A DNA stretch of 20,134 bases from JAAYBT01 sp964404395 (GCA_964404395.1 CAYOKA010000032.1:1-20134), one strand, 5' to 3'. Positions 7,755 to 15,292 are shown, counted from the stretch's first letter. Made by a program: numbers and translations. The notes: generated from the letters alone by a model not told the origin.

Positions 7755-7888
7755 CACGCTGAAAGCACTTTTCTTCCCTTTAGCCTGCGTCTTTGTAATA
7801 CCTTCCTGCCACTGGCAGTTCTCATTCTCTTTCTGAAGCCGTGTTCCTTCTGTCTTTGTCTTTTCTTCGGCTGATATGTCCTTACCAT
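7754..7888 (-). CDS. rpmH: Ribosomal protein bL34
   Basis: This 44-residue, very basic protein of the large ribosomal subunit reads MVRTYQPKKRQRQKEHGF onward and ends LKGRKVLSA, a clear match to the bL34 family. The start at 7888 has GGGGGTG upstream. A longer open frame overlaps it in another phase but is only a shadow. It is the first gene of the leftward cluster rpmH-rnpA-yidD-yidC-jag, with a good promoter about 110 bp upstream. Confidence 0.96.
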   Translation of the reverse strand: MVRTYQPKKRQRQKEHGFRKRMRTASGRKVLQRRRLKGRKVLSA

Positions 7889-8000
7889 TGTTAACACCCC
7901 CGTTCTGTGCCATTACTCCCTATTGTCATCTATAATACCATGTATTCTTAGTATTGCCGATTCAAAAATAAACTTACATTTTAATAGACACCACGGCAAT

Positions 8001-8030
8001 TATATATTAATTCTTTCATTCATGTCAAGA
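8001..8030 (-). promoter_or_regulatory. Sigma-A-type promoter for rpmH operon
   Basis: Read on the minus strand, TTGACA (8030-8025) and TATAAT (8006-8001) are both perfect and separated by 18 bp. It points at rpmH with a leader of roughly 105 bases. Confidence 0.75.
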
Positions 8031-8103
8031 AAACTATTCCGGATTTATAAAAGAAGAAATATTTTCTATTAATTTTGTGTTAAGATATAAGATAGTGCTA
8101 GCC

Positions 8104-8142
8104 TGTGGATAATTGAAGATTTGTAACTTTATTTGTGGATAA
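8104..8142 (+). other. oriC upstream part: two perfect DnaA boxes
   Basis: TGTGGATAA occurs at 8104-8112 and 8134-8142, the exact complement of the DnaA box TTATCCACA, in the same orientation and 30 bp apart. They lie in the 332-bp rpmH-dnaA gap, which is AT-rich and otherwise holds the divergent promoters. They may serve both initiation and dnaA autoregulation. Confidence 0.85.
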
Positions 8143-8151
8143 CTAGTCCTT

Positions 8152-8179
8152 TTGTCAATTGAATGTTCCCGATTATTCT
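8152..8179 (+). promoter_or_regulatory. Candidate dnaA promoter
   Basis: TTGTCA (8152-8157) and TATTCT (8174-8179) are spaced 16 bp apart and sit about 40 bp before dnaA, just after the DnaA boxes. The -10 is a weak match, so this is a candidate only. Confidence 0.35.
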
Positions 8180-8220
8180 GATATATTTAGTATTGCATAA
8201 TAGCCCGTGGAGGAAAAAAT

Positions 8221-9555
8221 ATGAATGTACAGCTTTCCGGTTTATGGCCCAGGGTACTGGACCTACTTAAGAATGAGTTGACTGAAATCAGTTACAACAC
8301 TTGGATTAAGACAATCGAGCCCCTTTCGATTAATTCAAATACTATTGAACTTGGAGTACCTACTGATTTTAACAAAGGCATTCTGGAATCAAGATATATT
8401 TCGCTGATATCAAACACAGTGAGGCAAGTTACATCAAGGGATTATAACTTTGTCGTAACTCTTCCGGCCCAGGAGTCCTCCACAAAAAGTTCTAATGTAA
8501 ATGATTCTTCCTATAACGAAGACCTTTACAATTCCATTTTGAATCCGAAATACACTTTTGATACCTTTGTAATCGGGAACGGTAATAGATTGGCACATGC
8601 CGCCTCAGTTGCTGTAGCAGAGGCGCCTGCGCAGGCGTATAATCCGCTTTTTTTATATGGTGGCGTCGGGCTTGGGAAAACGCATCTAATGCATGCCATC
8701 GGGCATTACATATTGAGCCAGATCCCGGCATGCAGGGTATTATATGTGTCCTCTGAAAAGTTTACCAATGAGCTGATTAATGCTATCAAGGATGATAGAA
8801 ACGAGGAGTTTCGCAGTAAATATAGAAATATTGATATTCTTCTTATAGATGATATTCAATTCATTGCCGGCAAGGAAAGAACTCAAGAAGAATTTTTTCA
8901 CACCTTTAATGCACTTTATGAAGCCAGCAAACAGATCATAATCTCCAGCGATCGTTCGCCAAGGGAGATTAATACGCTTGAGGACAGGCTTAGGTCCAGG
9001 TTTGAGTGGGGCCTGGCCGCCGATATTCAATCACCTGATTTGGAGACAAGAATAGCTATTTTGAGGAAAAAGGCTCAATTAGAGAACCTTGTTATCCCTG
9101 ACGAAGTCCTTAGCTTTATTGCTAATAAGGTAGTTTCCAATATCAGAGAGCTTGAAGGCGCATTAAACAGAGTCATTGCCTACTCGTCCCTTACTGAAAC
9201 AGAGTTGTCGGAGGATCTTTGTGCGGAAGCTTTGAAGGAAATCTTGGCTGCCGCTAATAATAAGGTAATTGATGCGACTCATATTATTGAAACTGTTGCC
9301 AGATATTTTGATTTGCGGCCTGAGGAATTCTATTCCCAGAAAAGAAGCAGGAATATTTCCTTCCCGCGCCAGATTGCAATGTATCTTTGTCGGGACATAA
9401 TAGGCACGTCTCTTCCGAAAATCGGTAATGAGTTCGGTGGAAGGGATCATACAACGGTTATCCATGCTATTAATAAGATTGAACAGGAGATAGCCGCGGA
9501 TCCGGAAACGGGGCGTACTATTGAAGAATTGAAGAAGAATATTACAGGAGCATAG
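8221..9555 (+). CDS. dnaA: DnaA, replication initiator
   Basis: AAA+ ATPase that binds DnaA boxes in oriC, melts the origin and loads helicase. The 444 residues show domain I at about 1-80, a short linker, and the AAA+ domain with Walker A GGVGLGKTHL (near 147-156) and Walker B LLIDDIQFI (near 207-215). The C-terminal domain IV carries the DnaA-box-binding signature GGRDHTTVIHAINKI near 405. The ATG at 8221 follows GGAGG at good spacing. Origin elements flank it on both sides, the bipartite layout known from Bacillus. Length and motifs are complete. Confidence 0.98.
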   Translation: MNVQLSGLWPRVLDLLKNELTEISYNTWIKTIEPLSINSNTIELGVPTDFNKGILESRYISLISNTVRQVTSRDYNFVVTLPAQESSTKSSNVNDSSYNEDLYNSILNPKYTFDTFVIGNGNRLAHAASVAVAEAPAQAYNPLFLYGGVGLGKTHLMHAIGHYILSQIPACRVLYVSSEKFTNELINAIKDDRNEEFRSKYRNIDILLIDDIQFIAGKERTQEEFFHTFNALYEASKQIIISSDRSPREINTLEDRLRSRFEWGLAADIQSPDLETRIAILRKKAQLENLVIPDEVLSFIANKVVSNIRELEGALNRVIAYSSLTETELSEDLCAEALKEILAAANNKVIDATHIIETVARYFDLRPEEFYSQKRSRNISFPRQIAMYLCRDIIGTSLPKIGNEFGGRDHTTVIHAINKIEQEIAADPETGRTIEELKKNITGA

Positions 9556-9563
9556 CAGCTCGG

Positions 9564-9774
9564 TTTTCCACATTGTTTTGTTGATATGGGGATAAGAAGT
9601 TGTTAATGATCTGTGGATATATTAAAGAGAAATTCGAAAATCCAATTTGCGCACAAACTGTCCACAGATTGGTTAACAGCCCTATTTTAGACGGGTGAAT
9701 GCTTTGACCGGGTTATGCACTGGATTAACAGCACTTACTACTACTACTGGTTTTTATATTATATTAATAATAAA
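9564..9774 (+). other. oriC downstream part: DnaA-box cluster, DnaA-trios and AT-rich unwinding region
   Basis: This dnaA-dnaN gap carries several near-consensus boxes: TTTTCCACA at 9564-9572, TGGGGATAA at 9587-9595, TGTGGATAT at 9612-9620, CTGTCCACA at 9658-9666 and TTATGCACT at 9713-9721. TTACTACTACTACT follows at 9735-9748, then an almost pure A/T stretch at 9751-9774. The order boxes, triplet repeat, AT tract matches the unwinding module described for Bacillus subtilis oriC (DnaA-trio). The strand direction of unwinding is inferred by analogy. Confidence 0.75.
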
Positions 9775-9793
9775 GACGTTGGAGGTAACCGTG

Positions 9794-10891
9794 ATGAAAG
9801 TTATATGTTCAAAGGAAAACCTGCTTGAGGGAATTAATATCGTGCAAAAAGCTGTTTCATCAAAGACCACATTTCCGATTCTGGAGGGAATCCTTTTTGA
9901 AGCGGACGACAAGATAAAACTTACCGGAAATGATCTTGAGATTGGAATAGAGTGTTATGTTGAAGCAGATGTTAAGGATACGGGAAAAGTAGTGCTAAAT
10001 TCCAGAATGTTTGGAGATATTGTAAGGCGACTGCCTGATTCAGAGATACTGATAGAAATAAAAGAGAATAATGTGGTTTCGATAGAGTGTGATAACTCGC
10101 TGTTTGAGATAAGAGGAATGTCTTCGGAGGGTTTTCCTGCGCTTCCGTCAATTGAGAAGGAAAATGGCATTAAAATAAGTCAAAAAGTAATAAAGGAGAT
10201 GATAAAGCAGACAATTTTTGCTGTAAGTCTTGATGAAAACAGGCCGATTCTCACAGGATCGCTATTTGAGTATAGGTCGGGAAGGCTTACTATTGTTTCA
10301 ATTGACGGTTACAGGCTGGCATTGAGGACCTTGCAGCCTGACAGTCAGGTGCAGGACTGCAGCATGGTTATCCCCGGAAAGACATTGAGTGAGATTTCGA
10401 AAATAATACAGCCTGTTGATGATGAGCTCACTATATATGCTACGCATAATCAGATTTTGTTTGATATGGGAAATTGCATTTTAGTTTCAAGGCTGCTCGA
10501 AGGGGAGTACCTGAACTATGCGGGTATATTGCCAAAGGAACATGAAACAAAGGTGACAGTTGATACAAAGGAATTGCTGGCTTGTTTTGAAAGGGCTTCT
10601 CTTATCATAATAAATGATGAACGTCGCTATCCTGTTAATCTAGATGTGTCTGACGATATGATAGTCATAACATGTAATACTGAAGTGGGAAATGTCAGAG
10701 AAGAGATAAGGGTAGATATGGAGGGTAAGAAGCTTGATATATCTTTTAACCCCAAATATTTTATTGATGCTTTAAGGGCTATAGAAAATGAGACAGTAGA
10801 TATTTATTTTACTACAAATATCGGGCCTTGTACGATAAGGCCGATACAGGGAGACGATTTTGCATATCTGGTGCTTCCGATAAGAAGATAG
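9794..10891 (+). CDS. dnaN: DNA polymerase III beta subunit (sliding clamp)
   Basis: Ring-shaped processivity clamp that tethers polymerase and partner proteins to DNA. The product is 365 residues, the usual size, beginning MKVICSKENLLEGINIVQKA and ending VLPIRR. It covers three clamp domains; SSKTTFPILEGILFE and RPILTGSLFE are the repeating family motifs, and the C-terminal DFAYLVLPIR binds clamp partners. The frame is open further upstream to an ATG at 9695, but that would translate the oriC triplets and AT tract. The ATG at 9794 has GGAGG at 9781-9785 and matches the family N terminus. recF follows after 15 bp. Confidence 0.97.
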   Translation: MKVICSKENLLEGINIVQKAVSSKTTFPILEGILFEADDKIKLTGNDLEIGIECYVEADVKDTGKVVLNSRMFGDIVRRLPDSEILIEIKENNVVSIECDNSLFEIRGMSSEGFPALPSIEKENGIKISQKVIKEMIKQTIFAVSLDENRPILTGSLFEYRSGRLTIVSIDGYRLALRTLQPDSQVQDCSMVIPGKTLSEISKIIQPVDDELTIYATHNQILFDMGNCILVSRLLEGEYLNYAGILPKEHETKVTVDTKELLACFERASLIIINDERRYPVNLDVSDDMIVITCNTEVGNVREEIRVDMEGKKLDISFNPKYFIDALRAIENETVDIYFTTNIGPCTIRPIQGDDFAYLVLPIRR

Positions 10892-10906
10892 CGGGGGAAG
10901 AGTCCT

Positions 10907-12028
10907 TTGCATATAAAAAACTTGAGATTAAGAAACTTTAGAAATTATAAGCATCTCGATATAGCGTTTACTGATACATTTAATGTTATATATGGAAACA
11001 ATGCTCAGGGCAAAACGAATATTATTGAGGCAATATTTTTATGCGCATCAGGGAGATCTCACAGGACCTCCAGGGATGATGAGCTGGTTAAATACGATTC
11101 TGCCGGCTTTGAAGTAAACCTTCAGCTAAAAAAGAAAGAATTTGATGAAGAGATCGGGATAGTATTTAATACTGAGAGAATTGCATCGGAAAAGAGAAAG
11201 AAAATATGTGTCAATGAGATACCGCTTAAGAAGATAGGTGATCTCATGGGGCATTTGAATGCGGTTATTTTTTCTCCGGAGGATTTGTTAATTATTAAGC
11301 AGGGACCCTCGGAAAGGCGCCGATTTATTGATATAACGCTAAGCCAGTTGAGACCCACCTATTTTTATGATCTTCAGAAATATTCCCGTATTTTGTTTCA
11401 AAGAAATACTCTTCTTAAAAAGATAAGTTTCCAAAGAAAGCTTGGAGATACGCTAGGCGTGTGGAATAAGCATCTTGTAAAAACAGGTTCCAGGATTGTG
11501 AAGGCAAGAATGAATTTCGTTTGCAGATTGAATTCTTTGGCAGAAGCAAGGCATGGAAAATTGACGAATAATGATGAAAGGCTTGAGCTATTATATGATC
11601 CCTCCTTCGAAATTGCTCCGGGGAGTACAGATGGTGAAATCGAAGAGCTTTTTTGTAAAGCATTGAAGGAGGTTAACGAGATTGAATTGCGCAGGGGTAC
11701 TAGTTGTGTCGGTCCTCATAGGGACGACATGCACATTGTTTTAAATGGAGATAGAGCAAAAGTATATGGCTCTCAGGGTCAGCAAAGAACCGCAGTATTA
11801 TCGATGAAGCTTGCTGAAATTGATTTGATGCAGGAAGAGAGCGGCGAATTTCCTGTGCTATTGCTTGATGATGTGCTTTCCGAACTTGATGACAGAAGGA
11901 AGGAATTTCTTTTAGACAGTATTGGTGGATTGCAGACATTTATCACTTGTACTGACAGGAAGTTTTTTAATTTAGGAAGTGATGCTGCGTTTTTTTACGT
12001 GGAAAACGGTATAATAGAAAGGGAATAG
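10907..12028 (+). CDS. recF: RecF, recombination and gap-repair ATPase
   Basis: SMC-like ATPase that with RecO and RecR loads RecA on gapped DNA. The 373 residues start at a TTG (10907) behind GGGGGAAGAG, and the family N terminus MHIKNLRLRNFRNY supports it. Walker A is YGNNAQGKTN (about 29-38), the ABC signature SQGQQR (about 289) and Walker B LLLDDVLSELDDRR (about 318). It follows dnaN by 15 bp. The small S4-domain gene (yaaA/rlbA) often found between dnaN and recF in Firmicutes is absent here, so dnaN and recF are directly coupled. Confidence 0.97.
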   Translation: MHIKNLRLRNFRNYKHLDIAFTDTFNVIYGNNAQGKTNIIEAIFLCASGRSHRTSRDDELVKYDSAGFEVNLQLKKKEFDEEIGIVFNTERIASEKRKKICVNEIPLKKIGDLMGHLNAVIFSPEDLLIIKQGPSERRRFIDITLSQLRPTYFYDLQKYSRILFQRNTLLKKISFQRKLGDTLGVWNKHLVKTGSRIVKARMNFVCRLNSLAEARHGKLTNNDERLELLYDPSFEIAPGSTDGEIEELFCKALKEVNEIELRRGTSCVGPHRDDMHIVLNGDRAKVYGSQGQQRTAVLSMKLAEIDLMQEESGEFPVLLLDDVLSELDDRRKEFLLDSIGGLQTFITCTDRKFFNLGSDAAFFYVENGIIERE

Positions 12029-12079
12029 ATTCAAAAAGAGTTGGAGAAAAGCCTGCAAAAGTTTTATGAAGGTAAATAA

Positions 12080-12197
12080 GGCTTTTGCGATGTAACCTAA
12101 ATAAAACTTAGCTGCACAATATATAGTGACGAACTTTCATATGTACCCGCAATATATTGTGCTGCGGAACTCAAAACATGTGACATCGCAAAATGCC
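12080..12197 (+). mobile_element. MITE-like 118-bp repeat, copy A (before remB)
   Basis: The ends are inverted: GGCTTTTGCGATGT (12080-12093) and ACATCGCAAAATGCC (12183-12197), complementary except for one bulged T. An inner perfect 11-bp stem pairs 12114-12124 with 12152-12162. It is 101/118 identical to copy C at 18383-18500, without gaps. TAAAT occurs at 12073-12077 and 12199-12203, a possible target duplication. It encodes no protein. Confidence 0.75.
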
Positions 12198-12212
12198 CTA
12201 AATGGTAATCAA

Positions 12213-12241
12213 TTGCAACGCAAGTTTATTTAGGATACAAT
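12213..12241 (+). promoter_or_regulatory. Candidate remB promoter
   Basis: TTGCAA (12213-12218) and TACAAT (12236-12241) are separated by 17 bp and lie about 30 bp before the remB start, immediately after repeat copy A. Confidence 0.5.
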
Positions 12242-12270
12242 ATATAGATAAAGTTTGTTTGGAGGTAGGT

Positions 12271-12540
12271 ATGTTTTTGCATATTGGTGGGGATGTGGTA
12301 ATTCCTATGAAAAATGTTATAGCGATAATGGATATTGATACTACCACTTTGTCCAAGGATACAAGGGAGTTCTTGAAGACTGCGGAGGAAGAGGGATTTG
12401 TCGAATCCATATGCAATGATTTGCCTAAATCTTTTATTATTGCTGAAAGTGATAAAAAGAGTAAGGTTTATTTGTCACCAATTTCTTCACTAACACTACA
12501 GAAGAGATCAGGACGCGTGAAATATAGAGTTTGTTTATGA
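12271..12540 (+). CDS. remB: RemB/DUF370 family protein
   Basis: Small protein of 89 residues beginning MFLHIGGDVVIPMKNVIAIMD, the DUF370 pattern. In Bacillus subtilis the equivalent gene (remB, yaaB) also lies between recF and gyrB and is linked to extracellular matrix regulation, though its mechanism is less clear than that of its DNA-binding paralogue RemA. The frame is open upstream to 12202, but the ATG at 12271 has GGAGG at 12261-12265 and matches the family start. Repeat copies lie on both sides, and a promoter-like TTGCAA/TACAAT precedes it. Function here is inferred by family and position. Confidence 0.88.
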   Translation: MFLHIGGDVVIPMKNVIAIMDIDTTTLSKDTREFLKTAEEEGFVESICNDLPKSFIIAESDKKSKVYLSPISSLTLQKRSGRVKYRVCL

Positions 12541-12547
12541 TAAAAAA

Positions 12548-12603
12548 GGCTTTTGAGATATATTGTGTAGCGGAACTCAGAACATGTAACATTGCAAAAT
12601 GCC
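12548..12603 (+). mobile_element. MITE-like repeat, copy B, internally deleted (before gyrB)
   Basis: This 56-bp version keeps the left end GGCTTTTG and the right ~48 bp (through ATATTGTGTAGCGG, CGGAACTCAGAACATG and CATTGCAAAATGCC) but lacks 62 internal bases relative to copies A and C. GATAA flanks it at 12539-12543 and 12605-12609. It ends about 8 bp before the gyrB ribosome-binding site and begins just after the remB stop. Confidence 0.7.
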
Positions 12604-12622
12604 CGATAAACAGGAGGATAAT

Positions 12623-14557
12623 ATGGAATTGAATAACTATGAAAATCACGAAGTATATGATGAAAACAAGATACAGGTACTTGAAGGGCTTGAGGCTGTT
12701 CGGAAAAGGCCTGGTATGTATATAGGGACTACTTCATTAAGAGGCTTGCACCATTTGGTATATGAAATTGTTGCAAATAGTATTGACGAAGCTCTTGCCG
12801 GTAGGTGCGATGAAATTATTATTGTTTTAAATAAGGATGATACCGTGACCATATCTGACAACGGAAGCGGAATTCCGGTGGGCATGCACCCGAAGATGGG
12901 AATTCCCACTATTGAGGTTGTACATACTATGCTTCATGCAGGCGGTAAATTCGGCCAGGGCGCTTATACAGTATCAGGTGGGCTGCACGGAGTGGGTGCG
13001 GCTGTGGTTAATGCGCTATCTGAGTATATGGAGGTTGAGGTAAAGAGAGATGGTAAGATATATAAGCAAAGATACGAAAAAGGAAAGGCAGTAACGCCGC
13101 TTTTATTGGTGGGAGAATCTGACTCTACCGGAACGAAAACTGTTTTTAAGCCGGATGCGGAGATTTTTGAAGAAACGGTATTTGATTATGATTCTATGAT
13201 TGTCCGATATAGAGAAATGGCATTTTTAAACAAGGGTATTAAGATCAGACTGATTGACGACAGACAGGAGGAGAGAATTGAAAAGTTCCTTCACTATGAG
13301 GGCGGAATTGTTTCCTTTGTGCAGTATATTAATAAGGATAAGACTGTATTGCATGATTTGCCGGTCTATATAGAAGGTGAGAGGGGCACTTCCTTATGTG
13401 AAATAGCCTTGCAGTATAATACTCGTTACGTTGAGAACATATACACCTATGCAAATAATATAGCTACGACTGAAGGCGGGACACACCTTACAGGTTTTAA
13501 AACAGCTATTACCAAGGTGATAAATGATTACGCGCGAAAGTATAATTTTGTAAAGGAGAATGAAAAGAACCTTATGGGTGAGGATGTAAGGGAAGGAATT
13601 ACAGCGATAGTTAGCGTTAAGCTTCTCGATCCTCAGTTTGAAGGGCAGACAAAGACTAAGCTGGGCAACAGTGATATTAGAAGTCTTGTTGAGGGAGTAG
13701 TTACAGAAAAACTTGCGAGCTATCTGGAAGAGAACCCTACTGTTGCTAAAATTATCATGGAAAAATGCTTGACTGCTTCCAGAGCCAGGGAGGCGGCAAA
13801 GAAAGCGAGAGAATTAACCAGAAGGAAGTCTGTGCTTGAAACCACGACATTGCCGGGGAAATTGGCGGATTGTTCTGAAAGGGATCCCTCCTTATGTGAG
13901 ATATATATTGTGGAGGGTGATTCGGCAGGCGGTTCGGCGAAGCAAGGCAGGGATAGAAAATATCAGGCTATACTCCCGCTGTGGGGTAAAATGCTTAATG
14001 TGGAGAGAGCCCGCATTGACAAGGTATATCAAAACGAGAAGCTTTTGCCGGTCATTACCGCATTGGGTGCCGGGATCGGAGAGGACTTTGATCTAAAAAA
14101 GCTCAGATATGACAGGGTGATTATCATGGCTGACGCCGATGTTGACGGCGCTCATATAAGAACGCTCTTACTCACATTTTTCTACAGATATATGAAGCCT
14201 CTGGTGGCGGAGGGACATGTATATATTGCGAGGCCGCCATTGTTTAAGGTATATAAGGGCAAGGAAGAGTACTATGCATATACTGACCAGGAGGTAGACG
14301 ATATAAGAGAGAGAAAGAATTGGAAGAAAGAAGATTATGATATTCAAAGATATAAGGGTCTGGGAGAGATGAGCTCAGAGCAGCTATGGGAAACTACAAT
14401 GAACCCTGAAACCAGGACGATGTTGAGAGTAAGGATGGACGATGAGAGTAGCATTTCAGTGGATGAAACATTTACGGTACTTATGGGAGACAAGGTTGAG
14501 CCCAGAAGAGATTTCATTCAAGAGAACGCAAAGTATGTGACTAATTTGGATATATAG
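12623..14557 (+). CDS. gyrB: DNA gyrase subunit B
   Basis: ATPase subunit of the type II topoisomerase that introduces negative supercoils. The 644 residues show the GHKL ATPase motifs (RPGMYIGTT, NSIDEALAG, SDNGSGIPVG, GGLHGVGAAVVNALS). The TOPRIM motifs are EGDSAGGSAKQGRDRKYQAI and DADVDGAHIRTLLLTFFYR, and the C terminus ends FIQENAKYVTNLDI. The ATG at 12623 follows AGGAGG. An in-frame ATG at 12599 lies inside the repeat and has no ribosome site. The segment after QAILPL reads WGKMLNVERA rather than the RGKILNVEKA I know from Bacillus, so ParE was considered, but the position after recF/remB favours gyrase. gyrA does not follow; a terminator and 1.5 kb of non-coding sequence do. Confidence 0.93.
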   Translation: MELNNYENHEVYDENKIQVLEGLEAVRKRPGMYIGTTSLRGLHHLVYEIVANSIDEALAGRCDEIIIVLNKDDTVTISDNGSGIPVGMHPKMGIPTIEVVHTMLHAGGKFGQGAYTVSGGLHGVGAAVVNALSEYMEVEVKRDGKIYKQRYEKGKAVTPLLLVGESDSTGTKTVFKPDAEIFEETVFDYDSMIVRYREMAFLNKGIKIRLIDDRQEERIEKFLHYEGGIVSFVQYINKDKTVLHDLPVYIEGERGTSLCEIALQYNTRYVENIYTYANNIATTEGGTHLTGFKTAITKVINDYARKYNFVKENEKNLMGEDVREGITAIVSVKLLDPQFEGQTKTKLGNSDIRSLVEGVVTEKLASYLEENPTVAKIIMEKCLTASRAREAAKKARELTRRKSVLETTTLPGKLADCSERDPSLCEIYIVEGDSAGGSAKQGRDRKYQAILPLWGKMLNVERARIDKVYQNEKLLPVITALGAGIGEDFDLKKLRYDRVIIMADADVDGAHIRTLLLTFFYRYMKPLVAEGHVYIARPPLFKVYKGKEEYYAYTDQEVDDIRERKNWKKEDYDIQRYKGLGEMSSEQLWETTMNPETRTMLRVRMDDESSISVDETFTVLMGDKVEPRRDFIQENAKYVTNLDI

Positions 14558-14573
14558 GGATGTTGAAATGGAG

Positions 14574-14612
14574 CAGGCAGCATAATGAAAAGATTATGAC
14601 TGCCTGTTTTTT
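14574..14612 (+). terminator. Intrinsic terminator after gyrB
   Basis: The arms CAGGCAGCATAAT (14574-14586) and ATTATGACTGCCTG (14593-14606) pair with a single bulge, followed by TTTTTT (14607-14612). This is a strong terminator 16 bp after the gyrB stop. Confidence 0.9.
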
Positions 14613-14617
14613 GATTT

Positions 14618-14679
14618 AGGCGCTGGACACTCCATATCCATGGCTTGGGACGCAGCGCCTGCGGCGTCCATGCCGCAGG
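14618..14679. repeat. Overlapping GC-rich hairpins (REP-like)
   Basis: AGGCGCTG (14618-14625) pairs with CAGCGCCT (14653-14660). The next hairpin, CCTGCGGC (14658-14665), loop GTCCAT, GCCGCAGG (14672-14679), overlaps it by three bases. The two stems would compete at their junction. Confidence 0.65.
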
Positions 14680-14789
14680 TTGTAGTCCTCGATGTTGCAT
14701 TTGAATCTCGCCAGTATAAACAGCCTGCAACTATACCTCCATATGATCAGTTACTTGCAGCCGCGCCTCACAAGCCAACTATATGGAAA

Positions 14790-14805
14790 TGTTTCACGTG
14801 AAACA
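14790..14805. promoter_or_regulatory. parS: parS centromere site 1
   Basis: TGTTTCACGTGAAACA is a perfect palindrome identical to the 16-bp parS known from Bacillus. It is the loading site for ParB (16878-17720) and lies about 1.3 kb upstream of parA, inside the gene-free region. Confidence 0.95.
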
Positions 14806-14807
14806 TA

Positions 14808-14821
14808 GCCGGTTTTGACCG
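14808..14821 (+). repeat. Left outer inverted repeat of the gyrB-parA region
   Basis: GCCGGTTTTGACCG here is repeated in exact inverted orientation at 15970-15983, so the two copies bracket about 1.15 kb of repeat-rich DNA. Confidence 0.55.
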
Positions 14822-14847
14822 ACCAGAGAGCCAAAGAAGGGTAGGTT

Positions 14848-14876
14848 GGCAAGGCAATAAATCATGCATCAGGTTA
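14848..14876 (+). repeat. 29-bp direct repeat, copy 1
   Basis: It matches 15309-15337 at 25 of 29 positions; the shared core includes CATCAGGTTA. The copies lie 461 bp apart in the same direction. Confidence 0.6.
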
Positions 14877-14991
14877 TGTCATAGGCAGCTACAGATGAAT
14901 AGGCGGATACCGGTAGCAGATTTCGTCGCAAACAGGCTGTTAGAAGCATGGCTTGCTGCAATGCGGTCGCAGGCTGGTCGCAGGCAAAGCC

Positions 14992-15060
14992 TCATGTATA
15001 TTGCGAGGGTGATACGTGCTGGCGCACTCAATATACTAGCTGCTCGCCCATGCATCCTGG
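14992..15060 (+). repeat. 69-bp structured module, copy 1
   Basis: It aligns without gaps to 15676-15744, 56 of 69 identical. Outer arms GTATATTG (14996-15003) and CAATATAC (15029-15036) enclose GTGC-TGGC-GCAC (15016-15027). In copy 2 the arms are GTATGTTG/CAACATAC, so pairing is kept by a two-sided change. Confidence 0.75.
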
Positions 15061-15090
15061 GCAATTCTGCATCCTGCCTCAGTACCAGCG

Positions 15091-15112
15091 GGTTTGCCGT
15101 CCATGGCAAACC
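15091..15112. repeat. Hairpin with GTCCAT loop
   Basis: GGTTTGCC (15091-15098) and GGCAAACC (15105-15112) form a perfect 8-bp stem around GTCCAT. The same six-base loop caps the unrelated stem at 14658-14679. Confidence 0.6.
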
Positions 15113-15223
15113 TTGATGTCCATATGTCCGCATTACAACATCGTCACGTTTCACAGCCAGTAAATGCTCCTGCATATGCTACCTGACATCTGCGAATCAT
15201 CTGTGGCTGCTTTCAACACATAT

Positions 15224-15292
15224 TGTCATCCTGAGTGAAACGAAGGGTTCTTTTAAGAGGAGTAAGGTTCTTCGCTGACGCTCAGAATGACA
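15224..15292. repeat. Palindromic TGTCATCCTGAG-type repeat
   Basis: TGTCATCCTGAG (15224-15235) and CTCAGAATGACA (15281-15292) are inverted with one mismatch, enclosing GAAACGAAGGGTTCTT and AAGGTTCTTCGC, which also partly pair. From memory this sequence type is a dispersed intergenic palindrome seen in many bacteria. No coding role is apparent. Confidence 0.65.

Noticed and set aside
7725..7913. 62-codon frame overlapping rpmH
   Set aside because: It is a different phase of the bL34 gene. The 44-residue frame 7754-7888 is an unmistakable bL34.
9695..9793. 33-codon N-terminal extension of dnaN
   Set aside because: It would translate the oriC triplets and AT tract. The ATG at 9794 has GGAGG and the conserved N terminus.
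12599..12622. Upstream ATG for gyrB
   Set aside because: It lies at the end of repeat copy B with no ribosome site. AGGAGG directly serves the ATG at 12623.
14965..14985. Tandem GGTCGCAGGC repeat as a CRISPR or satellite
   Set aside because: There are only two 10-bp units separated by one base, with no spacer pattern.
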